From VBOC01 sp964512655 (GTDB taxonomy: Bacteria > Bacteroidota > Ignavibacteria > UBA10030 > SZUA-254), in contig CAZEJT010000009.1 in assembly GCA_964512655.1 (NCBI GenBank), positions 42,246 through 106,245 on the forward strand: a DNA stretch of 64,000 nucleotides, given 5' to 3'. The notes under the pieces were generated by a model, which saw only the letters and a list, made by a program, of their open reading frames with translations, did no database searches and was not told the DNA's origin. This document shows, one piece after another, positions 24,299 through 34,900 of this stretch (its first letter is position 1; each line of letters begins with the position of its first letter). The position numbers and the translations under genes were made by a program.

Positions 24299-27200
24299 AT
24301 GTCGCGACTTCTGTTCTTAGCAATTTTTCTTGCAATCCTTCCTGCGTTCCTCCTTTCGAAGCAACAGCCATCCAGTGTGCGGGCCACTCCTCGCCAGCAG
24401 GGCCAGCCGCTCTCGAAGTTCCTAACGCGCGGCGGTGAGTTTCATACCCCCAGCGGGTTCTCCGGCTCAATCGATCCAACGGGGTGGCGGATGACGTATG
24501 GCTCTGGCGGCGAGCCGCGGTTCATGCCGGCCGCAGAGGCCTCCTCATCCTCTCTCGCCGATACGGCCTGGAGCAATAAATTCGGCTTCAGGGGGATCTG
24601 CGGGTACGTATCCGCGCTGGCTGTCATTGGCTCCGATCTCTACGTGGCAGGGAATATAGTGTCGGCCGGAAATTCGGGAGCGAGAAACATCGCGAGGTGG
24701 AACGGACATAACTGGTCGTCTGTTGGAGGGGGAACCGATAATGCGATCTTGGCGCTTGCCGTTATCGGGACAGACCTCTACGCAGGAGGGGTTTTCGCGA
24801 AGGAGGGAAACGTCGCTGCCAATCTCATCGCGCGCTGGGATGGAAGCGTCTGGTCTCCGCTTGGATTGGGCGTCACGGGCGACATAGTGCGCGCCCTCGC
24901 CTCGAGCGGCACTGATCTTTACGTTGGCGGCCGGTTCAGTTCGGTGGGAGGTATCCCCGCATCGAACATCGCCAAATGGAACGGCAGTAACTGGTCTGTG
25001 CTGGGTTCAGGGACGAATTACGAGGTCCAGGCGCTGACCGCGATTGGGACAGACCTTTATGCGGGAGGGTATTTCGATACTGCTGGAGGAGTCCCGGTTC
25101 AGAAAGTCGCCAAATGGAACGGCAGTAACTGGTCTGCGCTGGGTTCAGGGATACCGGGTGTTGTGTACGCTCTTGCCTCGATCGGGACAGATTTGTATGC
25201 CGGCGGAGAGTTCGGTACGGCAGGCGGTATACCAGCCAATAACATCGCGAAATGGAATGGGAGCAGCTGGTCCGCTCTCGGGTTTGGAGTCACCGGTGAT
25301 GCTTTTGCCGAGGTCTATGCCCTGGCGGTGAACGGGTCGGATTTGTACGTGGGAGGTCGGTTCAACAAGATCGGGGCGACAACCGTCTATAACGTCGCCA
25401 AGTGGAATGGAAGCTGGTTAAATCTCGGCTCGGGAATACAGGGGCCGGTGGTCGCTCTGGCCGCATCAGGGTCCACAGTCTACGCCGGCGGATCATTCGG
25501 CACGGCGGGGGGAGGAGGCGCAAGCAGCATCGCCGTGTGGAACGGCGCTGTGTGGTCTGGTCTGCACGATGCCTCTTCGGGCAAGGGGGTCAACTTTGAA
25601 ATTTATGCGCTCGCCGCGATCGGCACGGATCTTTATGCGGCGGGAGCCTTCACGATTGTCGGCCAGACGAACATGAACTACGTCGCAAAATGGGACGGGA
25701 GAAACTGGTCACCGCTGGGATCGGGCGCGAACAACTCCGTGTACGCACTCACAGTCATTGGCACGAACCTTTACGCCGGCGGATCTTTTGACAGTGCGGG
25801 AGGGGCCCGGGTTAACTACATCGCGATGTGGGATGGAAGTGCGTGGTCGGCGCTCGGGGCGGGTATGAGCGATTGGGTGTACGCCCTCACGACTATCGGA
25901 AATAAGCTGTATGCTGGAGGATTTTTTTACCAGGCAGGAGGCACTACCGTATATAATATCGCCTCGTGGGACGGATTCGCCTGGTCGGCTCTGGGTCCGG
26001 GGCTAGATAATCTCGTAAATATCCTCACCTCGAGCGGCACCACGTTGTATGCGGGAGGAAACTTCACCCACGCCGGCGCAACGGTGGTGAATCACATTGC
26101 GAAGTGGGACGGATCGAGCTGGTCAGCACTCGGGACCGGGGTAAGAGGAGGATGGCTTCCGGTAGTATTCGCCCTGGCGGCGGAAGGAGCGGATCTTTAT
26201 GCGGGCGGGGAGTTCGACACCGCTGGATCAGTCCCGGCACATGACATCGCAAAGTGGAACGGAAGCTCGTGGTCTGCCCTCGGTACGGGAGTTGTGGGAG
26301 CAGATGTAACCGGACTGGGGGTAAGCGGCAGCGATCTTTACGTCACCGGATCTTTTACGACCGCCGGGGGAGCGAACGTAAACAATCTGGCGCGCTGGGA
26401 TGGCAGCAGTTGGAACGCTGTAGGCAGCGGGATCGATGGCCTGGGCTATTGGATTCAGCCCTTGGGAAATGACCTCTATTTTGGAGGATACTTCGGATCC
26501 GCAGGCGGCAAGCCCTCCGCATGCATCGCGAGCTACCGGCTCGGGAATTCCCCGATCTGGTCGTGGGTCAAGGAGGCGGGAGGGAACTCTGACGATGGCG
26601 CGACAGGCACTGCAGTTGACGACTCCGGCAACGTGTATGTGACGGGAACATTTTTGAGCACTTCGATGAGCTTCGGTGCCACCTTCCTATCCTCGGCTGG
26701 GTCGACGGATATCTTTGTCGCAAAATACACCCCTCAGGGAAACCTCGTCTGGGCGAAGAGCGCCGGGGGAGCCGGGGACGACTATAGTACCGGCATCGCC
26801 GTCGACCGGTTAGGCGACGTGTATATCTCCGGACACACGCAAAGCGCAACGATGATGTTTGACACTGTCTCCTTCACGAAACCCGGCTCCTCTGTCGACA
26901 TTTTCCTGGCCAAGTATGATCGAGCGGGGCATGCTCTGTGGGTGCGGGGAGCCGGAAGCGCCGGAGGTGACTTTGCGTACTCCGTTGCCGCGGACGGCTC
27001 GGGGAATGCGTTCATCACCGGTTATTTCACGAGTTCGTCGATACAGTTCGGCACCACTACGGCGCTGACACTTGGCGGCACGGCGGGATTTTTCGAGGCG
27101 AAGTACAGTCCCCTGGGAGTCGCCCTCTGGTCACGGGGCGCTTCGGGAGGCGGGGGGCAGTACGGCCTGAAGGTCACCGCGGATTCTGCGGGAAACTCCT

Positions 27201-28693
27201 ATTCGACGGGTTCATTCAACGGCACGTCGATCACCTTCGGACTAAATCCAGCGCTGAGCCAGAGCGGGACTGAGAATGCCTTCATCGTCAAGTACGATAC
27301 CGGGGGAACGGCGCTCTGGTCGCGGAGCGGCAACGGCGGCGGCTCGAACGGCGGAAGCGCAATTCGGCCGGACCGGTGGGGGAATGTGTACCTCGGGGGA
27401 GGGTTCACGAGCGCTTCAATCAATTTCGGCGCGGTGGGGCTGAACAGAATGACTGCAACCGGCAACCTCGATGTGTTCCTTGTGAAGTATTCAGGCGGCG
27501 GCAATCCAATCTGGGCCACGGCGGCCGGGGGAGGATCGACGGATTTCTCGATCGGCCTCGATGTGGATCGCTCCGGCAACCCGTATCTCACAGGATGGAC
27601 GCAGAGCCGCGCGTTCGGGATCGGGAAGTTCTCGTTCCCGAATGGGGGGTCGAAAAACCTGTATGTCGCAAAATACGATTCCGGAGGACACCTCCTCTGG
27701 GCTACAGCCGTGGGGAATACCGGGCAGGTGTCTCCGTCGGACATCGCGGTCGATCAGGGCGGCAACAGCCTTATCGCGGGGACGTATGGCACGGCCGGGG
27801 TCGAGGTGTTCGATCCCGATACCGTCAGTGAGTATGCGCTGTCGAACGACGTGTTCATTGGGAAGCTCGGCGCGAACCCCGTGCCCCAATCCCTGGAGCA
27901 GCTGGTGTCGTTGCATTCGGGATGGAATCTTGTCTCGAATCCAACGGTGTCCTCGGACGATTCCGTAGATCATCTCTTTCAGGGATCCTCCGGCATCGCG
28001 ATCGGCTACGGAGCAGGGGGTTACCAGGTCACTCCTACGATGCCGCCGGGCAATGGATATTGGCTCAAATATCCGGCTTCTACTCAGGTCTCGATATCGG
28101 GCTCATCCTTCTATCTTGATAGCATTGCCGTGATCCAGGGCTGGAACATCATTGGCTCAGTTTCAACGTCTTTTTCCACCGCAGCCATCACTTCCGTGCC
28201 TCCGGGGATGATCACATCGCGGTTCTTCGGATATAACGGGAGTTACTACACGACATCCACCATCGATCCAGGATCAGGATACTGGGTGAAAGTTGCTCAG
28301 AGCGGAAAACTGGTTTTATCGGCTCTCGGGTCGGCCGTTCCCGAGGCGAACCGCATCAAGATCATCGCGAACCCGGAAGGACCGCCTCCTCCCCCGGAAG
28401 AAGATTCCAGGACTCATCCGTCGGTGCCGGGTCAATTCGCGCTCTATCAGAACTTCCCGAATCCCTTCAACCCGGTAACGGTCATCCGTTACGAACTCCC
28501 GGTCCGAAGCCGCGTTTCTCTCGAGATTTTTAATACGCTGGGGCAGAGGGTGGCCACGTTGGTCGACGAGGTGCAGGATCCTGGTTTCCGCTCCGCGAAG
28601 TGGGATGGCAGAAATCAGTCAAGCGGGATTTACTTTTACCGGATCCAGACGGAGAAGTTTACGCAGACGAAGAAGCTCGTCTTAGTGCGTTGA
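24299..28693 (+). CDS. Giant secreted beta-propeller protein with T9SS sorting domain
   Basis: A 1464-residue exported protein (signal peptide about 1-22). The first half (about 95-745) consists of some fourteen repeats of roughly 46-50 residues built on LYAGGxF, NIAKWNGSxWSALGxG and a short spacer. The second half (about 750-1190) has SBBP-type repeats (GNVYVTGTF, DIFVAKYxxxGxxxW). Two GWNLVSNP/GWNIIGS modules follow (about 1205-1350). The C-terminal type A sorting domain contains QNFPNPFNPVTVIRY and ends TKKLVLVR. Two stacked propellers on the cell surface are likely. The last region closely resembles the T9SS protein at 13825, showing module sharing. No enzyme motif is seen. Confidence 0.88.
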   Translation: MSRLLFLAIFLAILPAFLLSKQQPSSVRATPRQQGQPLSKFLTRGGEFHTPSGFSGSIDPTGWRMTYGSGGEPRFMPAAEASSSSLADTAWSNKFGFRGICGYVSALAVIGSDLYVAGNIVSAGNSGARNIARWNGHNWSSVGGGTDNAILALAVIGTDLYAGGVFAKEGNVAANLIARWDGSVWSPLGLGVTGDIVRALASSGTDLYVGGRFSSVGGIPASNIAKWNGSNWSVLGSGTNYEVQALTAIGTDLYAGGYFDTAGGVPVQKVAKWNGSNWSALGSGIPGVVYALASIGTDLYAGGEFGTAGGIPANNIAKWNGSSWSALGFGVTGDAFAEVYALAVNGSDLYVGGRFNKIGATTVYNVAKWNGSWLNLGSGIQGPVVALAASGSTVYAGGSFGTAGGGGASSIAVWNGAVWSGLHDASSGKGVNFEIYALAAIGTDLYAAGAFTIVGQTNMNYVAKWDGRNWSPLGSGANNSVYALTVIGTNLYAGGSFDSAGGARVNYIAMWDGSAWSALGAGMSDWVYALTTIGNKLYAGGFFYQAGGTTVYNIASWDGFAWSALGPGLDNLVNILTSSGTTLYAGGNFTHAGATVVNHIAKWDGSSWSALGTGVRGGWLPVVFALAAEGADLYAGGEFDTAGSVPAHDIAKWNGSSWSALGTGVVGADVTGLGVSGSDLYVTGSFTTAGGANVNNLARWDGSSWNAVGSGIDGLGYWIQPLGNDLYFGGYFGSAGGKPSACIASYRLGNSPIWSWVKEAGGNSDDGATGTAVDDSGNVYVTGTFLSTSMSFGATFLSSAGSTDIFVAKYTPQGNLVWAKSAGGAGDDYSTGIAVDRLGDVYISGHTQSATMMFDTVSFTKPGSSVDIFLAKYDRAGHALWVRGAGSAGGDFAYSVAADGSGNAFITGYFTSSSIQFGTTTALTLGGTAGFFEAKYSPLGVALWSRGASGGGGQYGLKVTADSAGNSYSTGSFNGTSITFGLNPALSQSGTENAFIVKYDTGGTALWSRSGNGGGSNGGSAIRPDRWGNVYLGGGFTSASINFGAVGLNRMTATGNLDVFLVKYSGGGNPIWATAAGGGSTDFSIGLDVDRSGNPYLTGWTQSRAFGIGKFSFPNGGSKNLYVAKYDSGGHLLWATAVGNTGQVSPSDIAVDQGGNSLIAGTYGTAGVEVFDPDTVSEYALSNDVFIGKLGANPVPQSLEQLVSLHSGWNLVSNPTVSSDDSVDHLFQGSSGIAIGYGAGGYQVTPTMPPGNGYWLKYPASTQVSISGSSFYLDSIAVIQGWNIIGSVSTSFSTAAITSVPPGMITSRFFGYNGSYYTTSTIDPGSGYWVKVAQSGKLVLSALGSAVPEANRIKIIANPEGPPPPPEEDSRTHPSVPGQFALYQNFPNPFNPVTVIRYELPVRSRVSLEIFNTLGQRVATLVDEVQDPGFRSAKWDGRNQSSGIYFYRIQTEKFTQTKKLVLVR

Positions 28694-28722
28694 GCTGATC
28701 CTCTTCGCCTCACGTCGAATCA

Positions 28723-28748
28723 TGCGCGCCCTGAAGGGCGCGCCTACA
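28723..28748. repeat. Variant dispersed palindrome (CGCGCCC-TGAA-GGGCGCG type)
   Basis: GCGCGCCCTGAAGGGCGCG followed by CCTAC. The tail matches the GCCGGC family but the stem differs. The copy at 55165-55203 is its nearest relative, in opposite orientation. The rest of the 170-base gap holds nothing else recognisable. Confidence 0.6.
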
Positions 28749-28863
28749 CATACAATAAACGGACGTTGGGGAGTCCTCCTGCTCCCGACTCCCTCGGCCT
28801 CGGGCGATTCACATTGCTCGCGGCCGTTTTGTTCACGCGGCTGGCCCCGGTACGGATCCGGTT

Positions 28864-29514
28864 TCAGAGGCGCTGAGTGCTCTCCCGCCGGTGCTTCAAG
28901 TATCCGTAGATAGCAGGCAGGGTAGAGATGACGATGATGGCCGCGATGACCAGCGAGAAGTTGTTCTTGACCGAGGGAATTGTCCCGAAGAAGTAGCCCG
29001 CGAAGACGAAGAGACCCACCCAGGCAATCCCGGCGGCCACGTTATACGCCATGAACCGCGTGTATCTCATGACGCCGATCCCCGCCACGAACGGCGCAAA
29101 TGTCCGGAGTATAGGGAGAAACCTGGCGATCACGATCGTCATCCCTCCCCGCTTCTCATAGAACAACCGCGCCCTCTCGAGATACGCCTTGTTGAGGAAC
29201 CGTACATTCTCTTTCCTCAGAATGCCCGGTCCAATGTAATACCCCAGCCAGTAGTTCAGCGTGTTTCCCAGAATGGCGGCCGCCGAGAGAGAGACGAAGA
29301 GCCAGAATGGGTCGATCGAGCCCGTGGCAGCCAACGCGCCCGCCGCGAAGAGGAGGGAGTCGCCCGGAAGGAAGGGTGTCACAACCAGCCCCGTCTCGGA
29401 GAAAATCACCGCGAACAGGATCGCGTATGTCCACCCCCCGTACGCGACGATCAGGTCATTGATGTGGACGTCGAGGTGCAGTACTACATCGACGAGCGAT
29501 TGCAGGAAATCCAT
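28864..29514 (-). CDS. DedA-family membrane protein
   Basis: A 216-residue protein with a VTT/SNARE-associated domain. It has re-entrant and transmembrane segments, with the family motifs FSETGLVVTPFLPGDSLLF (about 39-57) and ARFLPILRTFAPFVAGIG (about 130-147, with the conserved Arg residues). DedA proteins act as undecaprenyl-phosphate or phospholipid flippases in several bacteria. The gene lies 14 bases after the RNase R stop and should share its transcript. Confidence 0.92.
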   Translation of the reverse strand: MDFLQSLVDVVLHLDVHINDLIVAYGGWTYAILFAVIFSETGLVVTPFLPGDSLLFAAGALAATGSIDPFWLFVSLSAAAILGNTLNYWLGYYIGPGILRKENVRFLNKAYLERARLFYEKRGGMTIVIARFLPILRTFAPFVAGIGVMRYTRFMAYNVAAGIAWVGLFVFAGYFFGTIPSVKNNFSLVIAAIIVISTLPAIYGYLKHRRESTQRL

Positions 29515-29528
29515 ATCGGCCGCCTCCC

Positions 29529-31895
29529 CTATTGTACCAGTTCGAAGTCCATCTGCCGCTCCTCGGGATCGACGCGGATCACCCTCACGGTGACCTTGTC
29601 GCCGAGGCGGTAGCGCTTCTTCGTGCGGCGGCCGATGAGGGAGTATCGCTTCTCGTCGAAGATGTAGTAATCGTCCTCCAGGTCGCGCATCCGGATCAGG
29701 CCTTCGACGAGGAGATCGGAGATCTCGACGAACATTCCGAAGTTAGTAACGCCAGAGATGATCGCGTGGAACACGTCCCCGAGATGGCGCTTCATGTACT
29801 CCACCTGCATCACCTTCACGGAGGCGCGTTCCGCATCGGTGGCGACGCGCTCCCGATCGGAGGCCTGCTTGCAGATCTGGGGGAGCTGCTCCGTCAACTG
29901 GAGGCGCCGCTTGTGCGGCATCTTCGCGGCGTACTCGGCCAGCAGCCGGTGCACGAGAAGGTCGGGGTAGCGCCTGATCGGGGAGGTGAAGTGGCTGTAG
30001 TACTTGAACCCCAGTCCAAAGTGCCCGATGTTCTGCTCGGAGTAGACGGCCTTTGCCATCGAGCGGATTGCGACTTCATTGACGACGTTTTCTTCCTCTT
30101 TGCCCCTGACATCGTTCAAGAGCTTCTGAAGCGCGCGTGAGGTCATGCCCCCGTGGAGGTTCAGGCTGTATCCGAGGTGCTCGACAAATGAGGCGAGGTC
30201 CTTCAGCTTGTCCGGAGGCGGCTGGTCGTGAATCCGGTAGACGAACGGCTGGATGTTGCCCGGTTTCTTCTCGAGCCCGATGTGTTTGGCCACGACCTGG
30301 TTGGCGAGCAGCATGAACTCTTCGATGAGGCGGTGAGCGTCGAGACGCAGTTTCTTCACGATCTCCGTCGGTTTTCCCTTCTCGTCGTACTTGAATTTCG
30401 TCTCGACCGACTCGAAATCGATGCTCCCTTCCTTCAGACGTTTCTTCAGGAGGGTCTGGCTGAGCGCGTGCATCTGGCCGATCGTCTCCGCGAAATCCCC
30501 GCGCTTCGTTTCGATGATCTTCTGGACTTCCTCGTAGGTGAACCGCCTCTTGCTGTGGATGACGCTCCGCTCGATCCGGTACTGCTCCACGACCCCTTTA
30601 GGCGTCACGTCCATGATCGCGGAGTAGGTCAGCCGGTCTTCTCCCGGACGAAGACTGCAGATGTCGTTCGAGAGCCGCTCCGGCAGCATCGGGATCACCT
30701 CGTCGGCGAGGTAGACGCTGGTGCCGCGTTTGTACGCCTCCTGGTCGAGCTCCGATCCCTCGGTCACGTAGTGGCTCACGTCGGCGATGTGGACCCCCAG
30801 ACGGAGATTGCCGCCCGGCAAGGATTCCAGTGAAACAGAGTCGTCAAAGTCCTTCGCGTCTTCCGGATCAATCGTGACGCAGAGGGCCGAGCGAAGATCG
30901 AGCCGTTTCCCGTACTCATCCTCAGGGATCGTGTGCGATATCGAGGCGGCTTCCGAGTCGACCTCGCGGGGAAAATGAAGGGGGAGCTGAAACTCGCGCG
31001 CCACAGCCGTCATCTCGGCGCCAACCTCTCCGGACTTGCCGAGAATCTCGACGATGTGCCCTTCGGGGTTGAGGTTGGCCGATTCCCACTCGTCGATCAT
31101 CGCAACTACTTTACTCCCCGGGCGCGCTCCTTTTGTCTTTCCCTTGGGGATGTAGATGTCGCGCGGGACTTTCCTGCTGTCGGGAACCACAACGAAGAAG
31201 TTCCTGCTCTTCTGAAACACGCCCACGACCGGCTGGCCGCTCCTCTCAATTACTTCGACCACTTCGCCCTCCGGAATTTCAGCCTCGGCGCCATCCCTGA
31301 TTCGGGAGGAATCGACCGCTACCGGAGCCACAGCCACGGTATCTCCGTCGAGCGCGTTGCCGATGAGATTGGGCGCGATAGCGATCATGCCAGCATGAGG
31401 CGGAAGAAGCGTCACCTCGCCGTTCCCGCGTTTGAAGATGGCGAGCTTACCGACCATCCGGTGGGTGGATACGGTCGGACGCGGTTGGCCGGCTGCCGCC
31501 GCTCCGGAGTGCGCGGGTGCCGCGGCCGGGCGCGTCCCGGCTTCTCCGCTCCCTCGCGGGGATCGTCCGTGTCGCGTCTGCTCCCCTTCGGGTGCGCCGC
31601 GTTGCCGCCCGTGCCTGCCCCTCTCTCTGGCGGTCGTTTTTGCGGCTCCGTTTGCGGGGGGCATCGCCTGCCGTTCGGTAGCGGCAGCGCCCACTCCGTA
31701 GCGCCTCTGTCTCCCGCGATCGATCTTCCTGGCCTGATGAAGCTCGTTGAGGGCCTGCATGAGAAGCTTTCGCTCCGCATCTGATCTAAGAGAAAGGCGC
31801 CGGAGAATGACTCCTGGCTTGAATTGTTCATCCGGGTTTTTCGACAGAAAGCGAAGGACCCGCTCCTTCATTGATGTTAGTTGTTCAGTTGACAT
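29529..31895 (-). CDS. rnr: Ribonuclease R
   Basis: A 788-residue RNase II-family 3'-5' exoribonuclease. It has an N-terminal winged helix (about 5-65), an unusually long low-complexity Arg/Gly/Ala/Pro linker (about 70-145), cold-shock domains, the catalytic RNB domain (ITIDPEDAKDFDDSVSLE with the metal-binding Asp residues, near 340-357; FTSPIRRYPDLLVHR near 665), and a C-terminal S1 domain. It degrades structured RNA. The ATG at 31895 has no ribosome site, and a possible TTCAAT-N16-TATCAT promoter would place the transcript start at the codon. The gene lies about 100 bases after the TamB-like gene. Confidence 0.95.
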   Translation of the reverse strand: MSTEQLTSMKERVLRFLSKNPDEQFKPGVILRRLSLRSDAERKLLMQALNELHQARKIDRGRQRRYGVGAAATERQAMPPANGAAKTTARERGRHGRQRGAPEGEQTRHGRSPRGSGEAGTRPAAAPAHSGAAAAGQPRPTVSTHRMVGKLAIFKRGNGEVTLLPPHAGMIAIAPNLIGNALDGDTVAVAPVAVDSSRIRDGAEAEIPEGEVVEVIERSGQPVVGVFQKSRNFFVVVPDSRKVPRDIYIPKGKTKGARPGSKVVAMIDEWESANLNPEGHIVEILGKSGEVGAEMTAVAREFQLPLHFPREVDSEAASISHTIPEDEYGKRLDLRSALCVTIDPEDAKDFDDSVSLESLPGGNLRLGVHIADVSHYVTEGSELDQEAYKRGTSVYLADEVIPMLPERLSNDICSLRPGEDRLTYSAIMDVTPKGVVEQYRIERSVIHSKRRFTYEEVQKIIETKRGDFAETIGQMHALSQTLLKKRLKEGSIDFESVETKFKYDEKGKPTEIVKKLRLDAHRLIEEFMLLANQVVAKHIGLEKKPGNIQPFVYRIHDQPPPDKLKDLASFVEHLGYSLNLHGGMTSRALQKLLNDVRGKEEENVVNEVAIRSMAKAVYSEQNIGHFGLGFKYYSHFTSPIRRYPDLLVHRLLAEYAAKMPHKRRLQLTEQLPQICKQASDRERVATDAERASVKVMQVEYMKRHLGDVFHAIISGVTNFGMFVEISDLLVEGLIRMRDLEDDYYIFDEKRYSLIGRRTKKRYRLGDKVTVRVIRVDPEERQMDFELVQ

Positions 31896-31936
31896 GTACT
31901 ATGATAGTTTCAAGTTTAGTTTATTGAATCGATGGA

Positions 31937-31966
31937 CAAGCCGGAGCCCACAGCCGGCGCCTACAA
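31937..31966 (+). repeat. Decayed dispersed palindrome between tamB-like and rnr
   Basis: AAGCCGGAGCCCACAGCCGG followed by CGCCTAC. The right arm and tail are intact, the loop is altered. Confidence 0.5.
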
Positions 31967-31996
31967 GGGAATAACCCCGGAAGAAGTGGATAAGAA

Positions 31997-34900
31997 CTAA
32001 AAAGAAAAGCGGTAATACAGGCGCGCTTCGTTCGTGAGCTTTTTCTCTTCCGAGAGATCGCCCTCGACTCGCCGCTGGATCTCAAGGAACAGGTTGTGAA
32101 TCGAAGACGCCTTCAGGACGTCTCCGAGGCTCATCTGATAACTGACGTTGGCGTTACCGATGTCGTTGAGGATCTTTCCGCCCACCTGCCAGTATCCCTT
32201 GAATGCCTCTCCGCTCAGCCGCACATTCGCGCCCTGCTGAACTCCTCCACTTTGATACGTCACCTCGGCATTTCTGATGAACGGAAATTCCTGACGGAGA
32301 AAGTCCGTCAGCACGCCGGAGAGAAGGCCGGATGTGAATCCCGAAGTGGCCGTCGAACCCACGCTTGAGGCGATGTCTCCGCGCTCCCGCGGCGTCAAAT
32401 CGTCGCGGAATTTCCCTGTCAGGATGAACGAAAGCGCGTCCGACTGGACGTCTCCGCCTTTCGCCTGCGAAGACCAGTCCACGGGGTCCTCTCCGGGGCG
32501 CATCTGCACCTTCATCGACATCACGAGTTTCGGTTCATAACGGGTGCCGGTGATGTTTAATTGCACTATGACCTTTTGTTGCAGGGAGTCGTGCGCGGGG
32601 TCTGTCCTGTAGCCCTCATAGGTCGCCTGGATGTCGAGTTCCGGGTTGTCCCACTGCCCGATGAACTTCAGTTTCCCCGAAGCGTCGAAGCGCCTGAAGA
32701 AATTGTAATAGGAATTGGGCGAAACAGTGATCTCGCCTGTGAGCCGTGCCGTTCCGCCGCCCTTGATGAGGCTGACCGTTCCGTCGAGCTCCGCGTAAAG
32801 CTCCTCGTTGGTGCTGGGCGTGAAGATCATCTTGATTGCATTCGATCCCCTCGTCTCGATGATCACGTCGTAGCGCAGTCGGTCGAGAAACGTGGACTCA
32901 TGGATCCGGCTTTCCGGCCGGGCGGCTGTCGCGTTCTTCGCTTCGTTCCCCGCGTAGAATTTGGAAGGCGCAGGCCCCTGCGGGGTCGCTTTCGTGGTGT
33001 CGTCGACCACGATGTAATTGAGGGCAAGCTGGTTGCCCGGTCCGCCCCCCTCGACCACGGGGGGCGAGGTGAGGTTGGCCCCCTGGAGGTAGAGCTTGCC
33101 GGATACGTACGGACGCTGGAGCGTGCCGACAAGATGCAGCCCGTCCAGCCCCGTTTCGGTAGGGAGAGGGCCGTAAATTGTCGTGTGGAGCCGCGCCGTC
33201 GCATCGGTCATGAGGAGGATCTGCCCGTAGGCGGTGAGATCGAGCGAATCCACCTGGTAATTCCTGATCGTAAGAAACCCGCTCAGACGGGCTTCTCCCG
33301 AAGGCCCGAATCTCTGCAGATTCTTCACCGTCAGATTCTTCACGACAATCTTGTTCCGTGCCGGCTCGAGCGCCGCCGAAACCGAGTAGGAGACGTTGTT
33401 GGGAGTAAACAGGAAACTGACGTCGGTCAGCGTCACCGATCCCAGGTACTCGGGATCTCGGGGAGTGCCGGCCACGGTCAGGTCGGCATGGAGAGCGCCC
33501 TTCAGGTTGTCGAACTCGGTGAGGAGCGGATCCAGCACATTCAGATCAAATCCCTCGGACACGATCTTGACGTTCTGGAGTTTATCCGGGAAGCGGTCTT
33601 TCACCCCCGTGAACGCGAGGTTGATCGGGAGTTTCCCCTTGACTACCAGGCTTGCCACCGGATCCTGGGGCAGTTTCCGCACGGTGACATCGAGGGTGGC
33701 CATTGAGTCCCGGTACCCTATATCCGCTGCAACTGACCCGATGCGCGTCCTCCGGTAATACATGCTGTCGCACGCTGCCTTGAAGGTGATCAGCGGGTTG
33801 ACCGTGGAGCCCGAGAGATGGACTTCTGCGTTCGCCCTTCCCTGAAAACCATGGTCCGGACGAAGCAGTTCCTTGTTGCGAGTCAGATAGGGGAGAGCGG
33901 CAAGGTCGTAATTATTCAGATTCGTGTCGAAATCGAAGTCGCCGTTATGGTGGAGCACCCCCGTCAGCGAGAGCTGTTCTGCGTTGCGCGTCATGAGGGC
34001 GTGCATCACGCGAGTACCGTCGTAGTCGAGGCGCATCTGCACGTCCTGATCGTTCCTCCACCGATATTCCCCTGCGCGCACCGCAAGCGAGTCGAAATCG
34101 AATACGTAAGTATGGAGCTGTACCGACGTTTGCCCGGCCATAGCCACATCATAGAGCGAATCAACGATTCCTGAGAGGGCCACCGTGCCCTTGTACTGGT
34201 GATAACCGAGCGCCACCTTGAAGCTGTCGATATTCAGGGCGTTCACAAGCCCGTTTCCCACTCCCAGTTTGACGTTTGCGGATAACTGATCGAGGGTCGC
34301 GAGCTCCGTCAGCGAGTCGAGCCTGATAGCGACGCTGGTATTATTCAGCAGGAATCCTTTTTCGTATGAACCTATGTAAAACTCATCGAGGTTGCCATTG
34401 CACGTGAACGAGAGCTTTTCATCGGTCCCATGCATGGCCCCGGAGAGCGTTCCCCTTGCGTCGAATCTCCGGCCTTCGATCAACGTTGCGATGGGCTCAA
34501 GGTCCTTGATGCGCATAGTATAGTCGAAATCCAGCCTTCGCTGGGCCGCCGTGTGCGGCCGAAGCTTCAGCGCCTGGGGTCTCGTCCGGATCGATTCGGG
34601 GAGTTGGGCGTGCTCCTGGATGGCGGCAATGAGGTTTTCGGTCTGGTGAACGACCGACGCGGCGGCGAGATCGAGGTCGAACTTCCCGGTCAAATCCATG
34701 TCCATGATCGCCGACTGAAGCGTTAGCCGTTTGCTCTCCGGATTCTTCTGATCGAGGAAGAAGCGCACCTCCTGTGCGGCGACGGAATGGCTCTGGAAGG
34801 TGGATGGAAAGAGGGTCAGCTTCGCGTCCGTACTCATGTCGTCGATAGTCTTCCCGGAGCCGGCCAGCGTCCCGTCGATCGTGATATCGCTTTCGTACTT

